Shown: piece by piece, positions 1 to 11,734 of the stretch
How positions within the stretch are numbered: the stretch's first letter is position 1
How the letters are laid out: each line of letters opens with the position of its first letter
Assembly: GCA_019321725.1 (NCBI GenBank)
Contig: CM033114.1
Location: forward strand, 13,992,278 to 14,056,277
Direction: 5' to 3'
Origin: Paulownia fortunei
Taxonomy: Eukaryota > Streptophyta > Magnoliopsida > Lamiales > Paulowniaceae
Length of the DNA: 64,000 bases
Notes under the pieces: model-generated
The model's input: only the letters and a program-made list of their open reading frames with translations
Told to the model about the DNA's origin: nothing
Database searches by the model: none
Program-made: the position numbers and the translations under genes

Positions 1-518
1 CACCCTTAAGCAACGACCAGACCCTCATTTCAGCCATTTTCATCTTCCAAACACACACCTTAAGGTCTCCATGTGATCCAAATTGATTCCAAGTTGAAAT
101 AAAAGCAAGAAAAGCAAAGAAGAAGTGATTACCATCAAGTTAGCCTCAAAATCTGCATAGGTAACACTTATCTATGGTTTTGCCTTTGGTTTTCAGATTA
201 TTATGAATGGTTTTATGGATTATTAAGCTTTCAATATCTCTTATAAAAGTGTTAGGAAGTTTTTAGTTAGACTTTGGTGCACAAAGAAAGGGTTTTTGAT
301 CACAAACACTTAATAGGAAATACTTGTGGCAGAAACTGTCATCTTACTGTTTTCTTGTGTTTTAGACTTCAAAAGTGTATGGTATGTTGAATAAAACCTA
401 TGATTATTACCATTTACATGACCATATATGAGTTAATAGTATTGGAATGAATTTTTATCAGTTGGAAATTGAAATAGAGAATGATATTGGAGAAACACTC
501 AAACTGCCAAAATAGCAA

Positions 519-890
519 AATCTGTTTTGGTGTGCTGTGAAGGAAACTGAATTAAGGGAGCTAAATCGATTATTTTTGTAATAATATGACCTGGTTGTCT
601 CATTATATATGTTATCTAAGTATGGTGAAAATGTTGGAGTGATTGAATATACTTAAGGGTGCCAAAACCATTAATGTCATGAAGTGTGCAAAACTGTCAC
701 GGTAGGAAATAATCTGTTTCAGTATGTCGTGAAGAGAGCTGAACTTGGGAAGCTATATCAGTGATTTTTAGCAATTCTATGATATGGTTACATTTACAAA
801 CATGTTATATAAGTGTGGTAAAAATTTTGGAGTGATTGGATATGTTTAGGGATGTTAAAATTATCATGCAACTAAACTTGACAGCAAGAA
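519..890 (+). repeat. Imperfect tandem duplication inside LTR, period ~190 bp
   Basis: The block starting AATCTGTTTTGGTGTGCTG at 519 recurs at 710 as AATCTGTTTCAGTATGTCG. In both units it is followed by a TGAAG…GCTGAA/ACTGAA segment, a GTTATNTAAGTNTGG segment and a TTGGAGTGATTG segment. The units are clearly diverged, so the duplication is old. Confidence 0.7.
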
Positions 891-1485
891 AATGAAAATG
901 TGAATCTGCCACATTTGATCACTTAGCATGTTTCAACCTAGACATGTTGCTATTGAGTGTTAACAATTAGGTACATGCTATTAGAGTTATAATACTTCAA
1001 TTACATGATGTTTTCATGTATTTAAGATGAGAAATTGAGGTATTTGAGGGGCTATATTGGGTTCTAGTTTGTGAAACCTTGATTGTTAGCTTATAGCTTG
1101 GTGTTTAAGGTCTAGTATGAGATTTTGTGCTTTCAACTTGCCAAATTGGGAATGGTGCTTGATGTTGGGTAATATTACAGGCTATTTTACATCTAAGGTC
1201 GGAGAGGAATACTAAACAAATTTAGACTAAGCTACCAACCAAGTGAAAGGTAAGTAAAGATTCATTTGCAACTACAATGCATAGACATAGTAGATGTGTG
1301 AATTATATGTAATATCATAAATCATATGTGCATAGTAGAGGGCTCTCCATTGAGCATACATACATGGGCATTGTCATTAGCACGTGCATGCATCATATAC
1401 TAGCATTGTGATAAATCTTGCATTGCACGGCATGATTCAGAGAAAGGAAAATGTTTTGTTGACCACTACTAGTGTACCGAAGCAT

Positions 1486-1572
1486 GCATGGATTTGCATG
1501 GTGTTATGCATGGATTTGCAGGTTCGCGTGCATGGATTTGCATGCGTATGAGTATGCATGGATTTGCATGCT
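1486..1572 (+). repeat. Short tandem repeat, core GCATGGATTTGCA, four copies
   Basis: Four copies of GCATGGATTTGCA occur at about 24-base spacing in the LTR. The inverted LTR copy has the complementary cluster near 2245-2335 (TGCAAATCCATGCATGC and relatives). The motif contains TGCATG/CATGCA palindromes. No function can be assigned from sequence. Confidence 0.75.
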
Positions 1573-2202
1573 TATATGATTATTGGCCATTGGATTATGG
1601 CGGTATACAGAGCTCTTTTCCGGTGCATGAGATAGTAGCGTTGGTCAGGGGCCCAAGAAAGAAATGATTTTGAGAGAAATATTTTGATGCATAAAATTAC
1701 ATTGTGAGCATAGCATTTTGAGTTGCATGACTTGATATTGTGGATTATTCTTTGACATGCATAATCTTTACTTGCTGAGCGTTAGCTCATATAGTTTATG
1801 CATTGTAGGTGAGTACGATGATACTTGAAGCATCTTTGGCTGGCTAGTCGGCTGTTGGAGCTCCTGCAGGTGTTTGAGGGAGTGTGTACATGGATGACGA
1901 CCTGTTGGGCTATTTTGTTGGCTTGTTATATTTTGAGTCTGGTGTATTATGTTTTTAGATTGGTACTATATTTCTCTTTTAAAACTTTACTGTAGTTAAG
2001 TATGTAAATATTGTGGTCGTTGTGGGTGTTGTGTTTTATATAAATACTGATCCTTCTATTTTAAACAGGGTTGTGTATGTAAGAAGTGATTTAGCTTTTC
2101 TTAAAATGTTAAAAAAAAAAAATATTCCATGCATGCACACAGGTTCTATCATGTCAAATTATACAATATATATGGTTGTGTAGGAATGGGGGGGTTGTTA
2201 CA

Positions 2203-3170
2203 TATGCACATCGCCATAATCCAATGGCCAATAATCATAAAAGCATGCAAATCTATGCACACTCATACGCATGTAAATCCATACACGCGAACCTAAAAAT
2301 CCATGCATACAATCATGCAAATCCATGCATGCTTCGGTGTACTAGAAGGGGTCAGTAAAATATTTTTCTTTCTCAGAATCATGTCGTGCAATGCAAGATT
2401 TATCACAATGCTTGTATATAATGCATGCACGTGCCAATGCCCATGTATGTATGCTCAATAGACATGAATGACAGTAATGCATGCCCTCTGCTATGCACAT
2501 ATGATCTATGGTATTACGTATAAATCACACATTTACTATGTCTATGCATTATAGATGCAAATGAATCTTTACTTACCTTTGATCGGTTGTGTGTTATTTC
2601 TAGGTTTATTAAGTATTACTCCCCAACCTTAGATGTGAAACAATCTGTAAAAATACAAGATATCAATCACCATCCTCAATTAACAAATTCATTATACCTA
2701 ATGTAGTATAAAGATCTTGAATCTCAATTTAACTAAACAACGTTACCACTTAGAAACTATAACCGAATACAATCTTCTACGTACCTTTGTTCCATATCTT
2801 AAATGTATATTAACCTCACTTAATTGATGTATTATAACTCTAACAACATTTCCCTAAATGTTAGGGATCAAATGCACCATATCTATGCCAGAACATGTTA
2901 ATGAATCAAATGGGACAAATTCACCACTGCACATTTTCTTGCTGCCACATTAATTTGCATGATCATTTTGACACCCTTAGACATATTCATTCACTCCTCA
3001 ATTTTTATCACACTTAGATAACATAAAAAATAATGTAAAAATGTCATAGAATGGCTAAAATGCATGGATATAGCTTCCCAAGTTCATCTCCCTTCACAGC
3101 ATACTGAAATAGATTTTTCCTATGGTGACAATTTTGCACACTTTATGAAAATTTTAGCTCGATCCATCCA
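2203..3170 (-). repeat. Truncated LTR copy inverted relative to 1-2199
   Basis: The reverse complement of this stretch follows the left LTR from about 660 to 1598. Examples: CCGCCATAATCCAATGGCC-like sequence at 2211 against GGCCATTGGATTATGGCGG at 1584; GCATGCTTCGGTGTACTAG at 2326 against CTAGTGTACCGAAGCATGC at 1469; GAAGCTATATC at 750 against GATATAGCTTCC at 3067. Identity by eye is about three quarters, so this is not a fresh palindrome. The last ~600 bases of the LTR are absent here and the junction sits directly against the end of the left LTR. Confidence 0.75.
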
Positions 3171-3245
3171 TCATGATCAAGTTATGATAGTTCTGGAAGG
3201 TTAGCAAACCCATTTTTATTAAGGGCTATTACTCATCAGTACTTT

Positions 3246-3517
3246 AGTAGGTCAGCAAGCCAAGCACTACTCTTATAGACTTCTATCTATCCTATCTCTT
3301 AGGAGGTCGGCAGATCGAGCACTACCCTAGATGCTTTAACCCATCCAATTTTTGAGAGGTCGACAGACCAAGCACTACCCTTAGAGACTTTAGCTTGTTA
3401 AATTATTGGGATATCAATAGACCAAGCACTACCCTTAGTGGTCTTAGCCTGTCAAATTTTTGGGAGATAGGCGGACCGAGCATAACCCTTATAGGCCTTA
3501 GCCCATCAAAATATTCT
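3246..3517 (-). repeat. Five-unit tandem array (~55 bp) in 3' region of the Tat element
   Basis: Units begin near 3246, 3301, 3353, 3409 and 3464. Each contains a variant of AGGTCGGCAGACCAAGCACTA followed by CCCTTA, a TTAGCC-type block and CAAATTTTTGG. They lie downstream of integrase on the minus strand. Tandem repeats in the 3' untranslated region are described for Tat-lineage elements and can seed satellites. Confidence 0.8.
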
Positions 3518-3549
3518 TTTCAAGTATGGAAATGCTCATTTCATTGAAT

Positions 3550-4811
3550 TAAAAAGACAAAATATTTACACAAATCACAAGTTCTCGGGATGACACTTTA
3601 AATGTAAAATTTTTTCAAGTGACAAATATTCCAAGGGTGAGGTAATTTGTGCCTATCTAACCTTTCCAACTCATACGCTCCTCCTGCTAAAACTTTTAAG
3701 ACTTTATAAGGTCTTTCCCAATTAGCTTTCAATTATCCAGTAGCCTTCAACGCATTAGTTCGGCATAGTACTAGATCTCTCACATGTAAGTACCTTTGTT
3801 TTACTTTTTGGTTATACACCTCTTATATGCCTCCATTGTAATATAGGCCCTATCCGTCCGTTCTTCTATCAAATCCAGGGCTTCTCTCATTAGCTCTTGA
3901 TTTTGAGTTTCATCAAAATTTTAAACTCTGTGAGTTTTATCCTAATCTCTGGAGGGATGACTATTTCCACTCCACATACCAGGCTGAATGGTGTTTCTCC
4001 TATTGTAGTTTTTGGACTGGTTCTATAAGCCCAATGTAGTGAGCTCAATTCATCCACCCATCATCCTCCTAACTTATCCGAACGTGCTTTAATCCCTTGT
4101 AGAACAATCATGTTTGTTACCTCAACTTTCCCATTTGCTTGTGGATAGGCCACTAATGTAAACCTTTGTGTGATTTTCATTTCTTCACACTAGGCTCAGA
4201 TCTTGACTCCATTAAATTGAGTACCATCATTTGAGTCAAATCTCTGGGAACCTCATATCTACAGTAAATATTCTTCCATAATAACTTCATCACTTCCTCT
4301 TCAGTTATTTTAGCAAGTGCCCCAGCCTCAACCCATTTGCCAAAATAATCTACCACTACTATCAAGAACTTCCTTTGCCCTGTCGCTAATGGTAACAGTC
4401 CAACTATATTAATCCCCTACTGGGCAAAAGGGTAACAAAAGCTCATAGCCATCAGTTTATACTTCAACAGGACATATTTCTAACACTTTTCACATTTTCT
4501 AACCAGCTCTTCCAAACTTGGCCTAATAGTAGGCCACAAATATCCTACTCTTAAAACTTTTCTAATAAAAGCTTTGCTTCTAGAATGATCCCACAATACC
4601 CCTCATAGATTTTCTTGAACACATATGCCCCTCCTCTTCTGACAGGCATCTCAGGTAAGGTGAAGTAAATAATCTTTTGTACAACACATCTCGAATAAGT
4701 AGCTCTATTTCTCAATCGAGTAACTTTCCTCTTTTCTTGAGAAATAGTTCCCTCTTTCAGATATGTTAGGACTGGGGTTCTCCAATCATATCCCTTTTCA
4801 ATCTCATTCAC
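3550..4811 (-). pseudogene. Tat-element integrase, broken
   Basis: The clearest part is 4365-4177, where the translation contains VVVDYFGKWVEAGALAKIT, the integrase core around the first catalytic Asp (normally VDYFTKWAEAE). It continues with a segment equivalent to FLWKNIICRFG(I/V)PR. The upstream part (4811-4551) reads as the connection from RNase H into the zinc-binding region (DWRTPVLTYLKEG, then RLRNRATYS). The downstream part to about 3550 is read only in fragments. Integrase would insert element cDNA into chromosomes; stops and frameshifts make this copy non-functional. Confidence 0.75.
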
Positions 4812-4993
4812 CTCTATTTATGTACTATTTTATTAACTTGTAAATAGTGTGATCTCTTGTTTTACAATCTTTTGCCGAACTGGCCAACTTGGACAAGTAA
4901 TCCACTTTTTGCCATTTTCTGCCATTGGGATATGATGTATCACCCAACTTTTAATCTGAGCTCTTAATGATGCTACTTGTTCAGCATATTTCT

Positions 4994-5251
4994 TTATTCT
5001 CTCATATCTAATCTATAATTGGCCCTCTGTTTGTGAGTTACCAACCTAAAATCCAAATAGATCTCTATATGCCTAGCTCCCACTTCCAGTGCCATCTTAA
5101 GCCCTCTAACTAAGGCCTCATACTTGGTTTCATTGTTTGATGCTTTGAAATCAAATTTTATGGTAAACTCCATCTCATCTCCTTTAGAGTTGGTTAACAT
5201 AATTCCTGCACCACAACCTGCTAAAATGGAAGATCCACCCACATGTAGCAA
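4994..5251 (-). pseudogene. Second (archaeal-type) RNase H domain of Tat element
   Basis: The translation contains GCGAGIMLTNSKGDEMEF and KFDFKASNNETKYEALVRGL, matching the additional RNase H that Tat elements acquired between RT/RNase H and integrase (family consensus: YVDGSS, GAGI, FKASNNEAEYEALIAGL, YSDSQLV). The first catalytic Asp (VDGSS) is replaced by Gly (VGGSS) and the SDS motif reads LDF. The conserved Glu in NNE..YEAL remains. Loss of two Asp residues means no activity. This domain is the main reason for assigning the element to Tat. Confidence 0.85.
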
Positions 5252-5339
5252 CCAATTTTTCGCCTCTCATGCCGATCTGGTCATTTCTTATATAAAGCCT
5301 GCCAAAGCCTGAGCTTTTATAACAACACGTAGCTGGTAT

Positions 5340-6500
5340 TCCACATCATTCTTTTCCATTTCTATAACCTATTTTATCATTCTCCCTAAATTATCCAACT
5401 TGCCTAAAGTTTTCTTTAATGGCATATTGGTACGACCTGTAACCCAATGTGATAAAAAATAAGGTCTTAAACTTTTGGCCATGATGACCAAGGCTAATCT
5501 TGCTTTCTTTATCTCGGAGTATCTTTACTTAACTCCCCTCAATGACTTCCTAATATAATAAATAGGTTTTTGTCGAACTTCTTCATCTCTTAATAGTACT
5601 GAATTAACTGAATGTTCTCCTACTAATAAGTAGACATGCACAATTTCTCTCCCAAAACAGCTTGGTAGGCAAGGGAAGCTTGGCTAAGAAATCCTTCAAT
5701 TGCTCAAAAGCCTTTTGTCATTCTTCTGTCCACTTAAATTTACATCTCTTCCTCAAAATCTAAAAAAAATGGAAGCTCTTTTCAGCTCATCTTGAAATAA
5801 AATGACTTAATGCAACTATCTTCCCTATCAAGCACAGCATATCCCTGGCCCTAGAAGTTAGTTTCCCAACCTAACACCAAATGAGCATTTGGTTGGGTTC
5901 AACTTTATGCCATACTTTCTTAACTCTCTGAAGGTTTTATTGAGATTATCAATATAAGATTCAACCTTTTTACTTTTATCAAGCATGTCATCTACGTATA
6001 CTTCCATGTTCTTACCCAATTGATTTTTGAACATCCTATCCACTAATCTTTGATATGTAGCTCTTATGTTTTTCAATCCGAAAGGTATAACCATATAACA
6101 ATAAGTACCAATGAAGTGCATTCCATCTTCAAATATGAGTTGCTCAGTATGATGGATGCATCTCAAAGATACCATCAAATTTTGTTGAACCCTGATGATC
6201 AAAAGAGTGCAAGCTTTCCTAAGCAAAGGATAATGATCCTTGGGACAGACCTTGTTCTGGTCCTTGAAATCTATACAAATCCCCCACTTATCTGTGGTTT
6301 TAGGTACGGGCACCATATTTGATAGCCATTCAAGGAACTGGATTTCCCTAATATGGCTGGCATCCAATAGTTTTTAGACTTTGAGCTGAATGATATTATC
6401 TTCTCTAGATCAAAGTCCCTCTTTTCCTGCTTTACTGGTTTGGCTGTTAGATTGACATTTAACTGATACATGTCCACCTTGGGATCAATGCCTACCAAAT
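5340..6500 (-). pseudogene. Reverse transcriptase and RNase H of Tat element, broken
   Basis: From 6367 to 5858 the translation carries the RT palm: MCIDFKD-like IDFKDQNKVCPKDHYPL, then a block with GLKNIRATYQRLVDRMF, and the catalytic motif VYVDDML (normally VYVDDML/I), followed by NLNKTFRELRKYGIKLNPTKCSFGV. These are standard Ty3/gypsy RT blocks. The region 5860-5340 continues with RNase H remains such as the KFKWTEECQKAFEQLKDFL block. Several frameshifts and a stop near 6367 interrupt it. Upstream (6498-6271) the reading GIDP.V..YQLN corresponds to the RT leader. Confidence 0.8.
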
Positions 6501-6674
6501 CTTGTGATGACTAGGAAAATACATCCATATTTTCCCTAAAAAATTTCACTAACTACTCAGCCATATGTGGACTAAGCTGAGTTCCTATCGTTGTAGTTTT
6601 CCTTGATACCCGAGGGATTAGTTCTACAACCATTAATTCTTTATTGGGTTCATGTTTGTCCTTAGATGCCACCT

Positions 6675-6914
6675 TCATCTTCTTTTCTCATTTTCTTCTT
6701 TTGTGGGTCTATCTCTATCCATAAATTTGTGCCTATCAACTTTCCAAATAGCTTTGACATAATACTTCCTTGTAAAATACAGATCTCCCATCACTTCCCC
6801 ACTCTTATCCACTATTGGAAATTTTAATTTCATATAGAAGGTAAAGACCACTGCCTGAAACATGTTGAGCATAGGCGAACCCAATATCACATTATAAGCC
6901 AAGAGTACGTCCAC
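6675..6914 (-). pseudogene. Protease C-terminal region of Tat element
   Basis: The translation has LAYNVILGSPMLNMFQAVV followed by YMKLKFPI, matching the conserved segment after the aspartic protease active site in Tat polyproteins (usual form YNAILGRPWL…AV.STYH..MKFPT). The catalytic D(S/T)G motif itself lies in the poorly readable sequence just upstream on the minus strand and was not confirmed. The protease would cleave the Gag-Pol polyprotein. Confidence 0.65.
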
Positions 6915-7129
6915 TAATAAGAAACTACCATCCTAACCTTGCTCAATAAATCTGAACCCGTTCTTTCCAAAATCATGTCATTCTAGCTTGTGACTTTCTC
7001 TCTCAATGAGAGTCCCCATTGGTAAGGCCTCACACAATCATCTGAATCATACCCTTCCTAGGTAGTTGAGCTGGATGGCCCCCTCTTGATATGCTTCCAT
7101 CTCTTCCCTTCGTCCGGGCTGCCTATCCT

Positions 7130-8300
7130 ATTGTTTTCTTTTATGTCTTCGTGGTTGCTCCTTGTCCCTATAGATGAATTTTTTCAAATGCCTAGCCAAG
7201 ATCATCCTTTCAATCTCATCTTTCAAGTGGTAACGGTCATCAGGGTTACGCCTATAACCATTGTGAAATCTGTAGAAATTTTCTGACCTAGCCTTCCTTG
7301 GGACTTTTGAGTAAGTCCTAGCCCACCAGAACATTAGATCCCCCTCTACAGCTATAAAAATATGTGAATGAGGTGTATATTTATCGTAATGTGGATGGGG
7401 CCCTCCTTTCTTTTATGATCTCCTTTTATTGGCAAGGCTGGCTCCTACTCTTTTTTTCCTCTTTTTTCTAATCACCCCCTTCATCTTTTGTGTTTCTTCC
7501 ATATTGATGTGTTTTTCAGCACTTGACAACAGATTGCCAAAGCTCTATGCTAGTTTCTTTTCTAATGATTGGAAAAATTCTCCATCCTGAAGTCCATATG
7601 CCAGTGCATTAGTGTTCACAACTTGCGAGGTAGAGGGCATCTCCTGGGCAGCCATAGTAAATATCTTAATATAACTTCTCAATCCTTCATTTTCATTCTG
7701 CTTAATACTAAAGAGTGTCAAGCTAATCTTCTCATACTTTTTTGAACTTGTAAACTAATGTAAAAACACCAAGTTAAACTTTTTAACTGAATTAATAGAA
7801 TTTGTTGGGAGTTGATTGAACCATTGCTGAGGTGATTTAGTCAGTATTGTCCAGAACACCCTGCATTTAACTCCATCTGAGTATCGATGAAGCAAAGCTA
7901 AATTCTCAAATCAGCACATATGATCCCATGGGTTAGTAGTCCCATCATATTCATAATTCAATTATTTAAAACTAGGGGGCAATTCAACAGCCATAACGTC
8001 CTTGGAAAAAGGGAAACCCTTCTTTTGAAACAATGCCTTTCCAACTATATTCCTTTTAATCTCTTTCATTTCCATATGCAACTCTTCTATATATTTAGAT
8101 AAGTTAGTCTGAACACTTGAAGTTATCTCATCTGGAGATGTGAATGTTTGGATTTCTTCAACATCCATCACCTGATTGAACTTGGTGATTTTCTCAGCTA
8201 TGTTGTTGTCATTCGCTTGGGGTGGCGGAGAAGGTGGCATAGTTCCCTTCCTTTGTCCTATAGATACATCTACAACAACAGCTTTCATGGCCTTCAATTG
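7130..8300 (-). pseudogene. Gag of Tat element, broken
   Basis: The stretch between protease and the 5' LTR on the minus strand is where gag belongs. At 7334-7128 a charged, Arg-rich segment (NFYRFHNGYRRNPDDRYHLKDEIERMI) is typical of the C-terminal Tat Gag. At 8297-7962 the translation includes a Pro-rich stretch, EKITKFNQVMDVEEIQTFTSPDEIT and an ELHMEMKEIKR segment. Between about 7890 and 7400 translations show the gag core in pieces. The N-terminal part is weakly conserved and the assignment rests mostly on position. Confidence 0.5.
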
Positions 8301-8506
8301 CTTTAGTGTTAAAGAATGATTAGGGTGCTAGGAGTATCTTCGACTCTCTTACCTATTTTGGTGTTGTTGCATGGAGAGGAATGGTGCCCGGAGTAACTAG
8401 GGATAGGCCTTCCTCCTCACTAAGGTTTTTTTCATCACAAAACCTGCCTTGCTCCAGGTGTAAACCCATTTCTTTATCTAAATCATGTTGAAATCCATTG
8501 TTTGCC

Positions 8507-8526
8507 ATATATATATATATATATAT
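8507..8526. repeat. (AT)n microsatellite
   Basis: A run of ten AT dinucleotides lies between the gag region and the primer-site region of the Tat element. Confidence 0.9.
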
Positions 8527-8718
8527 TTAATATAATAATACAATATCTCAAAGAAAACCAGATAACATAAATAGATCAAAGAAATTCCCAATAACTTTCA
8601 CGTCCTTAGTGAACAAATGTAACAAAAAGTCTAGTAATTCTAACAAAATGCCCAGAAAGCAATCTGGGAAATTCCTAAAATAAAACATTAGCTAAACTCA
8701 CGCTTTAGCTCAAAATTT

Positions 8719-8734
8719 CCCAAAGATGGCACCA
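8719..8734 (-). promoter_or_regulatory. Primer-binding-site-like sequence of Tat element
   Basis: On the minus strand it reads TGGTGCCATCTTTGGG, a decayed relative of the TGGCGCCGTCTGTGGG sequence found immediately 3' of the 5' LTR in many Tat elements. It would anneal to a tRNA 3' end to prime minus-strand DNA synthesis. The position next to an LTR-like sequence and upstream of gag fits. Confidence 0.55.
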
Positions 8735-8736
8735 CC

Positions 8737-9500
8737 CACAAACCTTAACTTTATAGCATACAATAGATTGATCTGCACCAACCCATGAGCAGTGTTGGTT
8801 CGATTTGCAAGGTACTAGGAAAGGCCCGACATAGACATTACGAAACTTAATTCAGTAATCAACTATTAGAATTCTACCTTAAATTATCAAGAACTCACAA
8901 AAAGTATGAATAAAAGTGTATTCAGAAGGAGTGAACCTTTTCTTAGGACCTAAGGCTCATATTTATAATATGACCTTACTCAGAGAAAAAATGAAATTTT
9001 ACCCATATATTGTTATAACTGCCTCGTGCATCACTAGTCTAGTGATTTACCGTAGACAATATTCCCTTTCGTTATCCATTGATAATAGCCTAGGAATGTC
9101 CTTTTGTGCTAAATACCAGATCAACTTGAACTTTCACCATTTTCTCTTTTTGCAGTATTATGCCCAAGCTGAGAAGGCCAGCTCGGATGCACCACGTTAT
9201 TCTCTATCAGATCCCATATCTGAGCAGCTTAGATTAGCTCGGCCATAGAAGATGACCATGTCAGGACAGAGCTCTCTCTGCCCATGTTTGATCGCTATCG
9301 AGTGAACTCCTGACTACTGGTCTATCTTAGCTCGATTATATGGATGCCCAAGTGGACATCCTACCAAGCTTAATACAAATATGGACCTTATGATATATCG
9401 AATCCAAATTTTTTAGGCTTATATGCGATTATCACAAACTATGCCCAGCCTATACCATATAAAAAATAAACCTAATAAAAAAATATTTTGACATCCCTCA
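8737..9500 (-). repeat. Presumed 5' LTR of Tat element
   Basis: The stretch lies between the primer site and a minus-strand TGAGGGATGTCAAAATA start ending at 9500. It has no coding potential. No second copy was found in the window, so its boundaries are inferred from the primer site and a plausible TG start, not from an LTR pair. Confidence 0.4.
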
Positions 9501-10227
9501 AGTAATTATTTAAAGTAAATGTGATATTATTTGAATAAAATAATGATGTTTTCATTTAGTCATTTACTTTATCTATCATTCCTTCATTCCCTAACTCAAA
9601 ATAAACCAGCTTTGAATAATGCCTTTTTCTTAGGCAGATTACCCTTATAGGGTAAATTGGTAACGAGCCCGAGAGAATTTTGGATATTATTCCTTATCTT
9701 GGCCTATTTTAAAGATCCTATTGTAGCCTTTCATTTTAAAATACAGTTAATTACCATTCTTATAATAATACCAAGCAAACTCAAAGAGTTTCATTAAGTG
9801 TGGACTTCACCTCATAAAAAATTTCAAGTGGGCTAAGAATGGACCTAGCCCCGCACTCATTTTATCACGACCTAAAATTAATTGGGCCTATTCCAGGGGC
9901 CATAGAAATTTCACTTCTAACTTTTAGAATTGGCAAAAATTAATCTGGCCCAGTTCATTGGTTTGCCCAAATTTTTGGTGAGTGGACCTAAGAGATTTAA
10001 ACTCTTAAAAACCTTGTCCCGAAGTAATATATTAAATTGAATCATGTATTACAATTCCTTTTTGTGTCTATGCCAATTTCGTAACATGTTACATTATAGA
10101 TACTAATGGGGTTCAAAACAAATGGAAAACATGCAGCAATAGAGCTCCAAAGACAAATAATAACTAAGTTCAAGATTTCTATTAGAAAAAAAGGAAAAAA
10201 ACTTCAAGATTTCTATGGTGTCTAAAG
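9501..10227. other. Non-coding, with LTR-like fragment
   Basis: No gene is visible. Around 9866-10010 the sequence TATCACGACCTAAAATTAAT followed by GGGCC-containing segments resembles the start of plant gypsy LTRs that begin TGTCACGACC. It is a fragment without a partner. Near 10165-10227 the phrase TTCAAGATTTCTAT occurs twice, and a third time beyond the next element at 14637. Confidence 0.4.
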
Positions 10228-10232
10228 CTATG

Positions 10233-11105
10233 TGTAAAACAATTTTCACTGTTTGCAAAATTAACAAATAAGAAAAATAGTACAAATAAAATTTTATGTA
10301 ATTGAATGTTTATCTAATTGAATGTATATTCGTCTCTTCAAAAGTAAGAGCTTTATGAACTTTTAGAGGTGGAATCGATCTCCTTCAACCTTGATTTTAT
10401 CCTTCAATAATGTTAATTCGAAGATTTAGTATCTTAATCTTGAATCAAACATTAGAACTTCAAGAACGTTAACTTTTAAATTTGATATTGAATAATGTTA
10501 ATTCGAGGGTTAATTTTTAATGTGGATTTAATTTTCAATAACATTAATTCGAGAGTTAAACAACTTAATCTCGAATTAAACACTATTGTTTGAATAGATT
10601 TCGCAATGAACACCTTAATTTTTGCATTGAGCACTGTAGATCTCCTTGAATTTGATTATCTTAATTTGAGAGAATTTCCTCCAACACTTTCTTGCTTGGA
10701 CTTATTCACAAGTTGTGTTGTTGTCTCTTTAACTCCTTGTAGATAACCCCTATTTATATTTATATGATAAGAGTTCTTAGATAAGTCATTTGATGAAGTG
10801 ACATGATTTTATGGGGCCTTCATGATTTGATTGACATCACAATATATGATTTAAATTACCAATTTGTGTTGGTATATACTTCCATAACTTACAAGATAAG
10901 TCTTGATTGGCATTACTTGAGATTTAACACTTGGGAACATATGATTGGCTAATAAAATATATGTTATAATATCAACTAATTAACTATTCACTTTAGGAAT
11001 TAAATTTGATTAGATTCTCAATATAATAGAAAATATAAAATTGATATTTAATATATTATTTCACATGCATCACCATTTAACTGGCACAAATTTAATTTGT
11101 CTACA
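10233..11105 (-). repeat. 3' LTR of gag-only element
   Basis: It matches 13725-14616 along most of its length: AACAAATAAGAAAAATAGTAC near the left end, TAATGTTAATTCGAGGGTTAA in the middle, and GGCACAAATTTAATTTGTC at the right end. On the minus strand it starts TGTAGACAAATTAAATTTG. Several differences and small indels separate the two LTRs, so the insertion is not recent. Confidence 0.85.
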
Positions 11106-11119
11106 AATACCCCCTCGAG
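11106..11119 (-). promoter_or_regulatory. Polypurine tract of gag-only element
   Basis: The minus strand reads CTCGAGGGGGTATT immediately before the TGTAGACAAA start of the 3' LTR. This is the position and composition of a plus-strand DNA primer, and it sets the element's orientation as minus. Confidence 0.7.
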
Positions 11120-11734
11120 ACTTATTCACGGACAATACATCTTAGAGTGAATAACAACTATTATTTCAATTGAGCATTACAAAAATGACATGAACTTTTG
11201 GGCTTGAGCAAATGAACTAAGGAATAAAAATTAGAAGGGCCAACTTCCACTTTGAGTTTATTAGCCCAACATCCCTTCTGTGATGAATTTGGCTCCTTTT
11301 TATTTGCCTTGTGAATTTGACCCATCAATTCAATCGAGAATCCACTTAACTTAAATTCACTTGGGCTAAAAGAAAAGTGGAAGCCCATGGCCATTTTCAA
11401 TCGAAAATATATTGGCAACACCCAGACTTTGAAGTAACACGTAAGCACTTTTCACTTCATTCTTTATTTCACTTTTTTTCCTCCATTTTTTTGTTTTTTC
11501 CCCTTTTCTCTCCTATTTTTTTTTTTTTGCTTTTTTAATTTTTTTTGCAATAAACTACTATTCTATATGAAAAGAAAATATAATTTATTATAAACTCATG
11601 AAAATATCTAAGCTGCCTACGCACCCCAACAAAGGATCAAGTCACAATGTAGTTCAAATTTTTTTAAGGAGGGTGTGTACACGGTTTACACTCATGCGAG
11701 TCAAGAGTATCTATTACTTAACCACCCTAGACTA

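Larger units (their letters stand above)
1..2199 (+). repeat. Chromovirus-type (Tekay-like) LTR, plus orientation, left end outside window
   Basis: The stretch ends with GGGGGGTTGTTACA at 2186-2199, the kind of 3' terminus (…TTACA) seen in plant Ty3/gypsy LTRs. A block around 1765-1812 (TTACTTGCTGAGCGTTAGCTC, then GCATTGTAGGTGAG) matches in layout the block in the Tekay LTRs at 48081 and 55021 (TTAGCTCAT…GTGATGCAGGTGGAAATG). Related copies lie in reverse at 2203-3170 and 63600-64000. No coding sequence was recognised. It holds a tandem duplication with period about 190 (519-890) and four GCATGGATTTGCA repeats (1486-1572). The lineage is inferred from LTR resemblance only; no internal domains are attached. 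Confidence 0.6.
3190..9500 (-). mobile_element. Degenerate Tat-lineage Ty3/gypsy retrotransposon
   Basis: Minus-strand remains appear in the normal order gag (about 8300-7130), protease region (6914-6675), reverse transcriptase (6367-5858), RNase H, a second archaeal-type RNase H (5251-4994) and integrase (4811-3550). The extra RNase H next to integrase is a hallmark of the Tat group. A primer-site-like TGGTGCCATCTTTGGG lies at 8719-8734 on the minus strand, next to a presumed 5' LTR at about 8737-9500. The 3' end carries a tandem array and then meets the inverted LTR at 3170; no 3' LTR partner is recognisable. Stops and frameshifts occur throughout, so the element is dead. Confidence 0.8.

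Noticed and set aside
2176..2358. Open frame of 60 codons on the plus strand
   Set aside because: It lies in the inverted LTR copy and is made of the GCATGC-type repeats; no coding features.
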